Assembly: GCF_000340435.2 (NCBI RefSeq)
Contig: NZ_CP011883.2
Coordinates: 528,606-592,605, forward strand
Source: Mycobacterium haemophilum DSM 44634
GTDB lineage: Bacteria > Actinomycetota > Actinomycetes > Mycobacteriales > Mycobacteriaceae
Direction: 5' to 3'
Length of the DNA stretch: 64,000 bases
The notes beneath the pieces were generated by a model that searched no databases, had not been told where the DNA came from, and saw nothing but the letters and a program-made list of their open reading frames with translations. Below are positions 1 to 9,681 of the stretch, one piece after another (the first letter of the stretch is position 1; every line of letters begins with the position of its first letter). Both the position numbers and the translations under genes were made by a program.

Positions 1-50
1 GTCACCCGGTGACCCTAGTTTCATTCCCAATCCGGAGGAATCACTTCGCA

Positions 51-1676
<1,626 letters not shown>

Positions 1677-1686
1677 TCTGTAATAG

Positions 1687-1725
1687 CGACGAAGCCCGGT
1701 CCCCTTTGGGGGCCGGGCTTCGTCG
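1687..1725 (+). terminator. Hairpin terminator after groEL2
   Basis: A long inverted repeat begins 10 bases after the groEL2 stop. Arm CGACGAAGCCCGG (1687-1699) pairs with CCGGGCTTCGTCG (1713-1725), and the pairing continues through a C-run/G-run to a TTT loop. There is no U-tract, which is common for mycobacterial intrinsic-type terminators. Confidence 0.8.
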
Positions 1726-1829
1726 TGCGCGGCGAGTGTGGCGGATATGTATGTCCACACATCGAATTTCGTCCACAAGCCCCACGCTCGACGCATACGT
1801 AAACGTGGCCGGCCGCCGAGTATGCGGAC

Positions 1830-2690
1830 ATGGAACCATTTCTCGGCAGCGAAGCACTCCGGCGCGGTGCCATCACCCGCAATGAATTGCGCACGCGCTA
1901 CCGAGCGGTGTTCCGCGACGTCTATATCGGCAGGGACGTGCAGCTGACGGCGGCTGCCAAAGCGCGCGCAGCCTGGCTGTCGACGGATGCCATATTGGCT
2001 GGCCTATCGGCCGCCGCGGTGCTCGGTACGAAATGGCTCGACCCGGCCGCCCCCGCAGAGATCGTGCGCGCTGATAGGCACGGTCAGCCAGGCTTCGTTG
2101 TGCACAGCTATCAGCTGGCCGATGACGAGGTGCAGCTTTTCCGGGGAATGCGCGTGACCACCGCGGCCCGAACTGCATTCGACATCGGTCGCGGACTGCA
2201 CGTTGCCAAGGCGGTACCGATTCTTGACGCGCTGCTCAATGCGACAGGTCTCAAACCCGCAGACGTCACCGCCGTGGCCGACCGGCATCCGGGAGCCCGT
2301 GGCATCCGGCGGCTGCGGGCTGCACTTGAATTGGCCGACGGCGGCGCGGAGTCGCCACAGGAGACAAGGGTAAGGCTGTTCCTGGTAGGTGCTGGACTGC
2401 CAAAGCCGGAGACGCAGATTGAGTTTCGGGATCTCCACATCCGGGTGGACATGGGGTGGCGCGAGTGGAAGGTCGCGGTCGAATACGACGGAATTCAGCA
2501 CTGGGATAACCGATATCAGCGATCCTGGGATATCGAACGAATCGCCTTGCTGGAAGCGGCCGGCTGGACGGTGATCAGAGTCAGTGCCGAGATGCTGTCG
2601 CGGCGGCCGAATTCGATAGTTGAGCGCGTCAAGGCCAAGCTCCGTGAGCGTGGGGCCTATGGACGAACAAGAGACAGTTTCCGTGCATAG
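1830..2690 (+). CDS. DUF559/VSR-like endonuclease-domain protein
   Basis: A 286-residue protein. The C-terminal part (about 170-280) resembles the DUF559 branch of the PD-(D/E)xK nuclease fold: a conserved Glu in SPQETRVR, an Asp in HIRVDMGW, then KVAVEYDGIQHW, the E-x-DG-x-x-H signature. The N-terminal part looks like the winged-helix region of AbiEi-like proteins common in actinobacteria. The role is unknown; defence or DNA repair is possible but not shown. The ATG at 1830 is the only start that keeps the N-terminal helix. It stands alone between the groEL2 terminator and a convergent gene. I do not recall a counterpart at this place in M. tuberculosis. Confidence 0.75.
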   Translation: MEPFLGSEALRRGAITRNELRTRYRAVFRDVYIGRDVQLTAAAKARAAWLSTDAILAGLSAAAVLGTKWLDPAAPAEIVRADRHGQPGFVVHSYQLADDEVQLFRGMRVTTAARTAFDIGRGLHVAKAVPILDALLNATGLKPADVTAVADRHPGARGIRRLRAALELADGGAESPQETRVRLFLVGAGLPKPETQIEFRDLHIRVDMGWREWKVAVEYDGIQHWDNRYQRSWDIERIALLEAAGWTVIRVSAEMLSRRPNSIVERVKAKLRERGAYGRTRDSFRA

Positions 2691-2713
2691 GGCCCACACT
2701 CGGTGACCTTTTA

Positions 2714-3115
2714 CTAGGCCGGAAGCGAGAACACCACGCAGTCGTGCAGGCAGCCCTTGGCCACCGAGGGTGAATCGGCCTCGCGGTGCAGCAGCGCCCG
2801 GGTGGGAATAACCCTCAACCGAGCGGTCTCGGTGTCGTCGTCGGAGACGTCGGTCACTACGGCACTCCCGTCGACGATCAGGGAGTAGCCACCCGGCTCG
2901 GGCGGCGGCCACAGCAGGGTGACGTCGCTGCGCTGGGCCAGATTTTTGCGGGTGCGTCCCCCGATGAGCCCGACGTCAAGGAACGCTCCGCGCAGTAGCG
3001 GCTCAACGGTCACCGTATGCACGCGATAGCCGTCATCGACGGTGATCAGATAGGCGAACGGGTAGTCCGTGAGAGCTGCGGCTAGCCGCTTGAGGTCCAC
3101 CTTCTTGGCACCCAT
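2714..3115 (-). CDS. Flavin split-barrel family protein, Rv0441c homologue
   Basis: A 133-residue protein similar to M. tuberculosis Rv0441c, with the pyridoxamine-phosphate-oxidase-like split-barrel pattern: PFAYLITVDDGYRVHT, then GGRTRKNLAQRSDVTLLWPP and GYSLIVDG. Such proteins bind FMN, haem or F420; the ligand here is unknown. I start it at the ATG at 3115 (MGAKKVDLKRL) by family resemblance. A TTG at 3136 would add seven residues and overlap the PPE10 stop as TTGA. It lies directly downstream of PPE10 and is probably co-transcribed with it. The C-terminal KGCLHDCVVF is kept. Confidence 0.85.
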   Translation of the reverse strand: MGAKKVDLKRLAAALTDYPFAYLITVDDGYRVHTVTVEPLLRGAFLDVGLIGGRTRKNLAQRSDVTLLWPPPEPGGYSLIVDGSAVVTDVSDDDTETARLRVIPTRALLHREADSPSVAKGCLHDCVVFSLPA

Positions 3116-3132
3116 GGATTCGAGGATAGGCG

Positions 3133-4434
3133 TCAAGGCTGCGATGGGACCTGCTGCCGGGTGTCCGAGCTCACGATGCCGGTGTCGCGGGCGACCTTGT
3201 TGAAAAAGCCTGAGCTCGGGATACCTCCGGTAGCGGCATTCGTGCCGGGGTTTCTGAGGGTCGAGCTAGGCCCCGCTGCGCCGCCGACACCGATGTTCGG
3301 GTTACCCGACTCGAATCCGCTGGTAGCGGCGATAGCCTGGTTTGGTGCGGCTGCGTTGAGCAAGCTCGAGTTCGCCAGCGCCGGGCCGAAGCCGCCCGTA
3401 TTTGCGCCGACCGGGTTGAGGGCGCTCGAGTTCAGGTTTGCCGCGTTGAGACCGCCCGTGACGTAGCGGCCGGAGTTGAAGAAGCTGACGTCGCCCGGGC
3501 TGTCCAGTCCGGCGCCTACCAGCCCTGAGTTCGCTGGGCCGGTAGCGGCCGCCGGAGTCCAGAGGCTGCTGCTGAGCGGGCCGGGATTCCCGATGCCCAT
3601 GTTTGCATTGCCGGGGTTGAAAAGGTTTGCCCAGGCGCTGCTGCTGAAGTTGAAGCTGCCGATGCCCACCTGATGATCGCCGGTCAACCCAAAACCGATG
3701 TCGAAATTGCCGATATTGCCGATGCCGAAATTCGCGTTGCCGACGTTGTTCCAGCCGAAGTTGAAATTACCCGAGTTTCCGTAGCCCAGATTTAGGCCGC
3801 TGGCGGCGCTCGCCGATCCTGCGCTCGGAGTCACGCTGGTGGTGCCGCTGCTCACGTGGCCACTGGCAGAGCTTCCGCTGTTCGTGCCGATATTAATGCC
3901 AAGGTCGCGCAGCACCCGCTGCCACGGCGCCAATTGCTCAGCCGCTGCTGACGCGCCGGCGTGGTACCCCGACATCGCATCGACATCCCACGCCCACATT
4001 TGCTCGTACGCGGCCTCGATGTCCGCGATCGCGGGAGCGTTTTGCCCCAACCAGTTTGTGGCCGCCAACACCTGCACTAGGACCCGATTGGCTGCCACCA
4101 CCGCTGGCTGGACCATGGCCGCTAACGCCGCCTCGAACGCGGCCGCCGTCGCCGCGGCTTGGCTGGCGGCCGCAGTGGCCTGGGCCGCCGCGGTGCTGAG
4201 CCACCCCATGTATTGCGTCGCCACGGCCATCATCGCCGCCGCCGACGCACCCAACCATGAACCGCCCGCCAGGTCCGCGGTCACCGACCCAAACGACGCT
4301 GCCGACGACAGCAGGTCCTCGGCCAACTCGTCCCATGCCGCGGCTGCAGCAAGCAGCGGCCCCGATCCGGGACCAGCGAACATGAGTGCCGAATTGATCT
4401 CAGGCGGCAACCACGCGTAATGCGGGTTTGTCAC
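3133..4434 (-). CDS. PPE10: PPE-MPTR family protein PPE10
   Basis: A 433-residue PPE protein. The N-terminal PPE domain (1-180) has WLPPEINSALMFAGPGSG, the WxG-type turn SWLGASAAAM near residue 60, and the EspG-binding-tip region LAATNWLGQNAPAIADIE near 130. From about 205 it carries MPTR repeats (NxGxGNxG-like: GNSGNFNFG, NVGNANFG, GNIGNFDIG), degenerate toward the C-terminus. PPE10 is an ESX-5 substrate linked to capsule integrity in M. tuberculosis/M. marinum. This copy is about 50 residues shorter than the 487-residue H37Rv protein because of fewer repeats. No PE partner gene adjoins it. Confidence 0.92.
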   Translation of the reverse strand: MTNPHYAWLPPEINSALMFAGPGSGPLLAAAAAWDELAEDLLSSAASFGSVTADLAGGSWLGASAAAMMAVATQYMGWLSTAAAQATAAASQAAATAAAFEAALAAMVQPAVVAANRVLVQVLAATNWLGQNAPAIADIEAAYEQMWAWDVDAMSGYHAGASAAAEQLAPWQRVLRDLGINIGTNSGSSASGHVSSGTTSVTPSAGSASAASGLNLGYGNSGNFNFGWNNVGNANFGIGNIGNFDIGFGLTGDHQVGIGSFNFSSSAWANLFNPGNANMGIGNPGPLSSSLWTPAAATGPANSGLVGAGLDSPGDVSFFNSGRYVTGGLNAANLNSSALNPVGANTGGFGPALANSSLLNAAAPNQAIAATSGFESGNPNIGVGGAAGPSSTLRNPGTNAATGGIPSSGFFNKVARDTGIVSSDTRQQVPSQP

Positions 4435-4474
4435 TACTCAAACTTAGCCGGCGACGACCGCCACCGTGGCCGTA

Positions 4475-5880
4475 TCAGCCGGACCGGGGCGCGGATTGAC
4501 GACCACATACCAGCTTGCCGGGCCGGGCATCGGTCGGCAACCCGTTTTCGGCGATTACTTGGCCGGAAACCACGGTCGCGACATAGCCCTCGGCGGTCTG
4601 GTCGAGCCGACGCCCGCCGGCGGGCAGGTCGTAGTTGATCACCGGCTTATGCAACCGAAGCGCGGCGTGGTCGATGACGTTAAGGTCGGCCCTGTAGCCG
4701 ACCGCGATCCGGCCGCGGTCGGCCAGGCCGGCGACGCGGGCCGGCACGGAGGTGAGTTCACGGACAGCTTCGGACACCGAGAACCGTCCGCACGCCCGGT
4801 CACGTGCCCAATGTGCCAGGAAGAACGTTGGGTAGCTGGCGTCGCAGATCATGCCGTAGTGCGCACCGCCGTCGCCAAGGCCGAGCACCACGTCGTCGCG
4901 GTGCAGGAGCTTTCCGACGGTGTCGAGTGAGTTGTCCTCCAGGTTGCTGGTCGCGGGGGTCGGGTTCGTAATTGGGGTTGTCTCCTAGCGGGAAAATCCA
5001 GTCCCAGGCTTGGGTCACATACAGAATGCGGGCGCGAACCTCGGGCTGGCGTAGCTGCGCGACGCGCTCGGCCAACGGCAGCTGGGCGATCTCGCGGTAG
5101 CTCGGGTAGAACACGAACGGGTTGGCCGAAAGCTGCAGTCCGATGACCAGTCCGATCGGACGCGGCAACAATTGCGTGGTGACATCCCCACCCGCCGCAT
5201 TCGCTTTCTCGACCATGGCCGATGGCATCCGGCCACACCGGGTCACCCGCGTTGGCGACAACCATCGTGAAAGTGACCGGCAGCCCGACCTCCTCGGCGA
5301 CATCGAAAACCGTCTGCAGCACCGGTTGGTAGCCGCCGGCCGGAATGTCGGGCACGAATTGGAGCAGGCCACCGCCGCCATCGACCACACCCTTGGCGAT
5401 CTCTTTGATCTCCTCGCGGTCGGCGCCGCGCTGGCCCATCACGTAGACCCGTAGCGGAGAATGCGGCAAGTAGGCGGCGACGTCAATATCGCGTTTGCCG
5501 GCTTCCAGGGCATCCAAGTACTCGGGGAAGGTTTCCCAGGTCCACGGCAGGCCGTCGGTCATGACGACACCCGGAATGTCCTCGACCCCGGCCATCACGT
5601 CGACGAGGACGTCGTGGTCTTCGTGGCGTGGTCACCCCGTGCGCCGACGACGGGGTCAGCCGCTCCGACCAGATGGCCTGGCCGTCGTAGTGGGTGTGCA
5701 GGTCGACAAAGCCCGGGGTGACCAGCAGCCCGGTCGCGTCGATCTCACGTGTGGCCGCGTAGCCGTTGATTGCACCTGTTGCTTTGATGACGCCGTCTTG
5801 CACCGCAACGTCGCCGACGTATGGTTCGCTCCCCAACCCGTCGACGAGGTGCCGTGCCGGATAAGCAGGTCGTAGGGCAT
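4475..5880 (-). pseudogene. N-acyl-D-amino-acid deacylase-type amidohydrolase, frameshifted
   Basis: The pieces of one amidohydrolase lie in order on the minus strand in changing frames: MPYDLLIRHGT (start, 5880), then GLLVTPGFVDLHTHYDGQ with the metal-binding HxH (around 5690), then IPGVVMTDGLPWTWETFPEYL and GGLLQFVPDIPAGGYQP (5590-5330), then LLPRPIGLVIGLQLSANPF (around 5150), then GDGGAHYGMICDASYPTFFL (around 4860) to the end. At least four frame changes are needed, so it is inactive. The order and motifs match the D-aminoacylase family (M. tuberculosis Rv2913c type). It is divergent from the VOC gene. Confidence 0.9.
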
Positions 5881-5915
5881 TTCAATAATCTACGACCGCG
5901 TCGGTGGGTCATGCC

Positions 5916-6311
5916 ATGATCGGAGCCGTGATCGATCACATCGGAATCAACTGCGCTGACTACCCGAAATCGCAAGAGTTTTACGACGCGGTTCTGGGCG
6001 TTCTGGGTTTCTCCCGACAAATGGATTTCGGCGTCGCGATCGGCTACGGCCGCGACGGCAAGCCGGATTTCTGGATCGCGGACGCCGCCGCCGGTGAGGC
6101 CAAGGGGCCCAATCGGGAAGTCCACATCGCGTTCCATGCCGCGGACGAAGCTGCGGTGCGCGCCTTCCACGAGGCGGCGGTGGGCTTAGGTGCCGATTCG
6201 TTGCATGCGCCGCGGCTCTGGCCCGAATATCACCCCGGCTACTTCGGTGCCTTCGTGCGTGACCCCGACGGCAATAACGTCGAAGCGGTCTGTCATCGGG
6301 CGGGAGCGTAG
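5916..6311 (+). CDS. VOC (glyoxalase/bleomycin-resistance fold) family protein
   Basis: A 131-residue single-module VOC protein: IDHIGINCADYPKSQEFYDAVL at the N-terminus (metal-ligand His in the first strand), then GFSRQMDFG, and a C-terminal DPDGNNVEAVCH with the usual metal-ligand Glu. Substrate unknown. The ATG at 5916 is preferred; an in-frame GTG at 5904 would add four residues (MGHA). It is divergent from the decayed amidohydrolase, and its stop is 10 bases before the DinB-like gene, so the two are probably one transcript. Confidence 0.85.
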   Translation: MIGAVIDHIGINCADYPKSQEFYDAVLGVLGFSRQMDFGVAIGYGRDGKPDFWIADAAAGEAKGPNREVHIAFHAADEAAVRAFHEAAVGLGADSLHAPRLWPEYHPGYFGAFVRDPDGNNVEAVCHRAGA

Positions 6312-6321
6312 CGTCGCCCTC

Positions 6322-6837
6322 ATGACAGGGACCGACGCCGCAGCTCGGGAATTGCTCCGGGATGCGTTCACCCGATTGATCGAACACGTCGACGAACTTA
6401 CTGACGGACTGACCGATGAGGTCTGCTATTACCAGCCGACCGTGAGCGCCAACAGCATTGCCTGGCTGATCTGGCACAGCGCCCGCGTGCAAGACACTCA
6501 GTTGGCCGAAGTGGCTGGCGTAGAGCAGGTATGGACGCGCGACAGCTGGGTGGATCGGTTCGGACTTGACCTGCCGCGCAACGACACCGGCTATGGCCAT
6601 AGTCGCGACGATGTGGCGAAGGTGCGCGCACCCGCTGGTCTGTTGTCGGGCTACTACCACGCGGTGCACCAGCTCACGTTGGAATACGTCGCCAGTGTCA
6701 ACGCGGATGAGTTGGCGCGCATCGTGGACACCCATTGGGATCCGCCGGTTACCGCCAGCGCACGATTGGTCAGCATCATTGACGATTGTGCGCAGCACCT
6801 TGGCCAGGCCGCATACCTACGAGGAATCGCACAGTAA
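6322..6837 (+). CDS. DinB/YfiT-like protein, Rv0443 homologue
   Basis: A 171-residue protein, the length I recall for M. tuberculosis Rv0443. The DUF664/DinB-like four-helix-bundle pattern is visible: RLIEHVDELTDGLTDE at the N-terminus, SIAWLIWHSARVQDTQL with the first His, YYHAVHQLTLEYV, and DDCAQHLGQAAYLRG with the last His. In this superfamily the His triad binds metal, and some members are mycothiol- or bacillithiol-dependent transferases; the substrate here is unknown. The ATG at 6322 gives the family length. Confidence 0.88.
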   Translation: MTGTDAAARELLRDAFTRLIEHVDELTDGLTDEVCYYQPTVSANSIAWLIWHSARVQDTQLAEVAGVEQVWTRDSWVDRFGLDLPRNDTGYGHSRDDVAKVRAPAGLLSGYYHAVHQLTLEYVASVNADELARIVDTHWDPPVTASARLVSIIDDCAQHLGQAAYLRGIAQ

Positions 6838-6845
6838 GTCTGGGC

Positions 6846-7700
6846 GTGCGGTTCGCTGTGACGATGCTGTGCTGGTTGGTCGCCACTGTCGCGCTAGCGG
6901 TGGCGATTCCAGCGGCGTGGACGCAGTGCAACGTCGTCGATGAAGCCGGGTCCGCGGCGTTCGCTGAACGGGCGGCTGGCGATCCGGCTCTGCAGTCCGC
7001 CGTGGCCGCTGAACTCGCCACCCGGGCGATGGCGCTGATCGCTGAACGCGGTGGACGCCGCTATCCGATCGACGGCTCGGTGGTGCACGACGCTGCCGTC
7101 GCATTTACCGCTAGCCCGTCATTTCCGTCGCTGTTCGCCCAGGCGAACCGGGCGGCGCACACCTGGCTGTTCAGCGAACCGCGCTCCGACGGCAACGGAG
7201 ATCAATGGGTGGTCGACGTGGCGCCGATGCTCAAAGACAGTTCATTTCAGCAACTGTTGACCAATCACAACGTGAAAGTTCCTGCAACGTTGAATGTTCC
7301 GCTGACAGTGTCGACGCCGCAACCGGTGCGACAGGGGCAACTGCACCGGCTCGCGGTGTGGGGTCCTCGGGTGAGTATCGGCGCGGCAGCCGTCAGCGCC
7401 GTATGCGGCCTATTGATGCTGACCGTGGCACGCGGCCGAGGCAGAGCACTGACCAGCCTCGGTGTCTCGGCGTTACTAGTCGGTGCGGCCGGTTGGGCAG
7501 CTATCGAAGTTGGTGGCCAGTACATCAACGACGCACTCAATCGGAGCACTGGCGATATCCGCCAGATCGCCGACGTGATGGTCGGCCACGCCGCGGCCAG
7601 CTGGCACCAATGGCTAAACCTGACGCTAGGTGCCGGCGCCGCGCTGGTGGCATTAGGCGTGCTCGTCGCAGTGCTGGGCAGCCTCTGGAAGAGGGCCTAA
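6846..7700 (+). CDS. Predicted membrane protein of unknown function
   Basis: A 284-residue protein with an N-terminal membrane segment (FAVTMLCWLVATVALAVAI), a roughly 150-residue likely extracytoplasmic domain (QCNVVDEAGSAAFAERAAGD onward, with LFAQANRAAHTWLF), and two or three C-terminal membrane segments (about 175-200, 205-225, 255-280). I do not recognise the family. The GTG at 6846 puts the membrane segment at the very N-terminus; an upstream GTG at 6786 overlaps the DinB-like gene. It converges on rskA, overlapping its end by four bases. I recall no gene at this spot in M. tuberculosis. Confidence 0.7.
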   Translation: MRFAVTMLCWLVATVALAVAIPAAWTQCNVVDEAGSAAFAERAAGDPALQSAVAAELATRAMALIAERGGRRYPIDGSVVHDAAVAFTASPSFPSLFAQANRAAHTWLFSEPRSDGNGDQWVVDVAPMLKDSSFQQLLTNHNVKVPATLNVPLTVSTPQPVRQGQLHRLAVWGPRVSIGAAAVSAVCGLLMLTVARGRGRALTSLGVSALLVGAAGWAAIEVGGQYINDALNRSTGDIRQIADVMVGHAAASWHQWLNLTLGAGAALVALGVLVAVLGSLWKRA

Positions 7701-8401
7701 CTCAGCTGAGCGGCAACTGGGCCAAGATCGCTCCGGTCGGCTGCGGCGAGCCGGCGCCGGGCTCGACGGTGAACGCCAGCGTCGTCGCGGTTCCGAGATT
7801 GGCGAGCATCGCCGTTTGTCGAGGGCGCCACGGCCGCGGTGCTCATCGTTCCTGCCGATGTTGGACCGTGAGACCCGACCAGCCACATCTGATAGACGGT
7901 GCCCGGAGACGGCGGCGGCACGTTGTTCATCACCAGCACGCCCGCGTTGCGGTCGCGGGAGAACATCACCGTGGCCGTCCCGGTAGCCAGCGGGGCAGAG
8001 ACGGTCCGCACATCCGGGGCCGTCAGGATCTGCTCGGCGAGCGTCGGCGTGGCAGCCGGCTGCATCAACACCCCGGCGGCAAACGCGGCCAGCCCCACCA
8101 CGATCGCCGCCGCCGCAGCCGCCAATATCGCTGGACGCCAACGCAACCGGCGTCCCGTATCGGGTTGCACCGTGGCGAGCGTGGCCGCGCGCAGCTGTTC
8201 TGGCGGTTCAGCGGTGATCGCCGCGGACATAGCGGCCATGGTCTCGCGGACGGCCCGAACTTCGTTGGTGAAGGCAGCCGCGATTGACGCCGGCGCGGCT
8301 GCGACCGACCGATCGATGTCGGCTCGCTCGGCGTCGGACACGGCATGCAGGGTATATGGGGTGGCCAGCTCAAGTAGCCGAAAGTCGTTCGGCTCAGTCA
8401 T
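7697..8401 (-). CDS. rskA: Anti-sigma-K factor RskA, C-terminus frameshifted
   Basis: A membrane anti-sigma factor holding SigK. The cytoplasmic N-terminal domain (LLELATPYTLHAVSDAERADI), one membrane helix (residues about 91-113, AILAAAAAAIVVGLAAFAAG) and most of the extracellular domain (VYQMWLVGSHGPTSAGTMST) match M. tuberculosis RskA (232 aa). After APST the reading frame departs from the family. Removing one T from the run at 7815-7817 restores TAMLANLGTATTLAFTVEPG and a stop at 7702. The current frame instead runs 38 unrelated residues and stops at 7697, giving 234 aa. The extracellular end is probably non-functional. It lies 48 bases downstream of sigK. Confidence 0.9.
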   Translation of the reverse strand: MTEPNDFRLLELATPYTLHAVSDAERADIDRSVAAAPASIAAAFTNEVRAVRETMAAMSAAITAEPPEQLRAATLATVQPDTGRRLRWRPAILAAAAAAIVVGLAAFAAGVLMQPAATPTLAEQILTAPDVRTVSAPLATGTATVMFSRDRNAGVLVMNNVPPPSPGTVYQMWLVGSHGPTSAGTMSTAAVAPSTNGDARQSRNRDDAGVHRRARRRLAAADRSDLGPVAAQLS

Positions 8402-8449
8402 GTGCGCCGCTCCTTTTCATCGCTGCGCTCTGCATCGTCGCCGGCGCGG

Positions 8450-9025
8450 TCACGGCGCAGCCAAGCAGTTACGCAGTCCACGTAGCGCATCGCGCATACG
8501 TGACTTGATCGTCGACAAATTGGCGGCTAGTCGCTGCGACACTTCGACGTACGTCAGCCCGTCGTAGTAGGCCAGTTCAATGCACTGCCGCTGCGCATCG
8601 GTCAACGCATCCAGGCAGGCGAGTACCCGACGACGTTCGTCACTGGCCATCGCCGACTCGGCGACTGGGTCGTGCGTCGGGGCGCTGGCCGGGTCGATGT
8701 TGGCCACGGCGTAGCGTGATTCCCGGCGGCTGCCGGCTTCCTCGCTGCGCACCCGGTCGACGGCACGCCGGTGCGCCATGGTCAGCAGCCAGGCCAGCGG
8801 GGAACCCTTGGCGGAGTCGTATTCCGACGCCGTCCGCCACACTTCGAAGTAGACATCCTGGGTGGTTTCTTCGCTGTAGCCCGAATCACGCAACACCCGC
8901 GTCACCAGTCCGTACACCCGCGTCTTGGTGAGGTCGTAAAGCGCGGCGAACGCTGCGCGGTCGCCGCGGGCTACCCGGCGCAACAATGCGTCCAGGTCGC
9001 TGCTCAGCGGTGGCGGTCCGGTCAT
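8450..9025 (-). CDS. sigK: ECF sigma factor SigK
   Basis: A 191-residue ECF sigma factor. The region-2 pattern is present (AFAALYDLTKTRVYGLVTRVL, then TQDVYFEVWRTASEYDSAKG and AWLLTMAHRRAVDRVRS), as is region 4 (LDALTDAQRQCIELAYYDGLTYVEVSQRLAANLSTIKSRMRDALRGL). In M. tuberculosis SigK drives mpt70, mpt83 and its own operon Rv0449c-Rv0444c and is restrained by RskA. Here the upstream operon genes are broken, but sigK itself is intact. The natural promoter upstream of Rv0449c has been lost, so where its transcript starts is open. Confidence 0.95.
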   Translation of the reverse strand: MTGPPPLSSDLDALLRRVARGDRAAFAALYDLTKTRVYGLVTRVLRDSGYSEETTQDVYFEVWRTASEYDSAKGSPLAWLLTMAHRRAVDRVRSEEAGSRRESRYAVANIDPASAPTHDPVAESAMASDERRRVLACLDALTDAQRQCIELAYYDGLTYVEVSQRLAANLSTIKSRMRDALRGLRNCLAAP

Positions 9026-9073
9026 CGATTGGTAGCCTATCGTCAGCCGGCACGGCGATCGGTACGCCGGTTA

Positions 9074-9415
9074 TCATCGAGGCGCCCATCGCGGTGGTCG
9101 GGGCACGAAATATGCTGTGCGCTTTTGATATTCCGCGAAACCCGGACGGCCCTTCATGTACTTCTCGGTTAGCCGGGCCCCGCTCACGTCCACCAGGAAG
9201 TAGGTCATCACCAGCGGCGAAACCACCGTGGTCAGCGGCACCCAGCCGTTGATTGTGATCAACCACAATCCCCACCACACGCAGGCGTCGCCGAAATAGT
9301 TGGGGTGGCGCGTCCAGGCCCACAGGCCGCGGTCCATGATGACCCCGCGATTTGCCGGGTCGGATTTGAATACCCGCAGCTGGCGATCCCCGACCGCTTC
9401 GAAGATGACACCGAC
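9074..9415 (-). pseudogene. 3' half of DUF1295 reductase-like gene (Rv0446c), cut off by IS110
   Basis: This fragment encodes VGVIFEAVGDRQLRVFKSDPANRG, then LWAWTRHPNYFGDACVWWGLWL and the C-terminus, the hallmark RHPNYxGE/D segment of the DUF1295/steroid 5-alpha-reductase-like membrane family. M. tuberculosis Rv0446c, upstream of sigK, is this gene. The 5' half lies beyond the IS element at 10904-11355. Joining the halves at the shared CAT triplet restores an in-frame AVWLDVGVIFEA, so the insertion point is clear. Confidence 0.9.
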
Positions 9416-9417
9416 AT

Positions 9418-9681
9418 TGATGGTGTTCAACCGCAACGGTTGATGATTAGCTGGCCCGTCCGCTTCCGGTGGTGACCCTGGCACTGACTGACGCCCTGCT
9501 GGGTTGTCTTTTTCTTGATCTGTCTCACCGGCGGCGGGCGGGTCGCACCATGAGGCCCGGCAGGGCGGACATGACCTAATCAGGAGCCTGGTAGTTCCCT
9601 CATCAATGTCTTGTCTGCCCGCCCTACCGGGTGTCACCGCAACCGCCGGTGATCACACCGGCAGAAGGGAACATCACCATC
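9418..9681 (+). ncRNA. Candidate IS110 bridge RNA region
   Basis: IS110-group elements encode a structured bridge RNA in the non-coding sequence 5' of the transposase. This 264-base stretch between the left junction and the GTG start has no convincing protein and contains self-complementary tracts such as GGCGGGC (9534-9540) facing GCCCGCC (9617-9623). Assignment is by position and element family only; the loops that pair with target and donor were not resolved. Confidence 0.4.
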
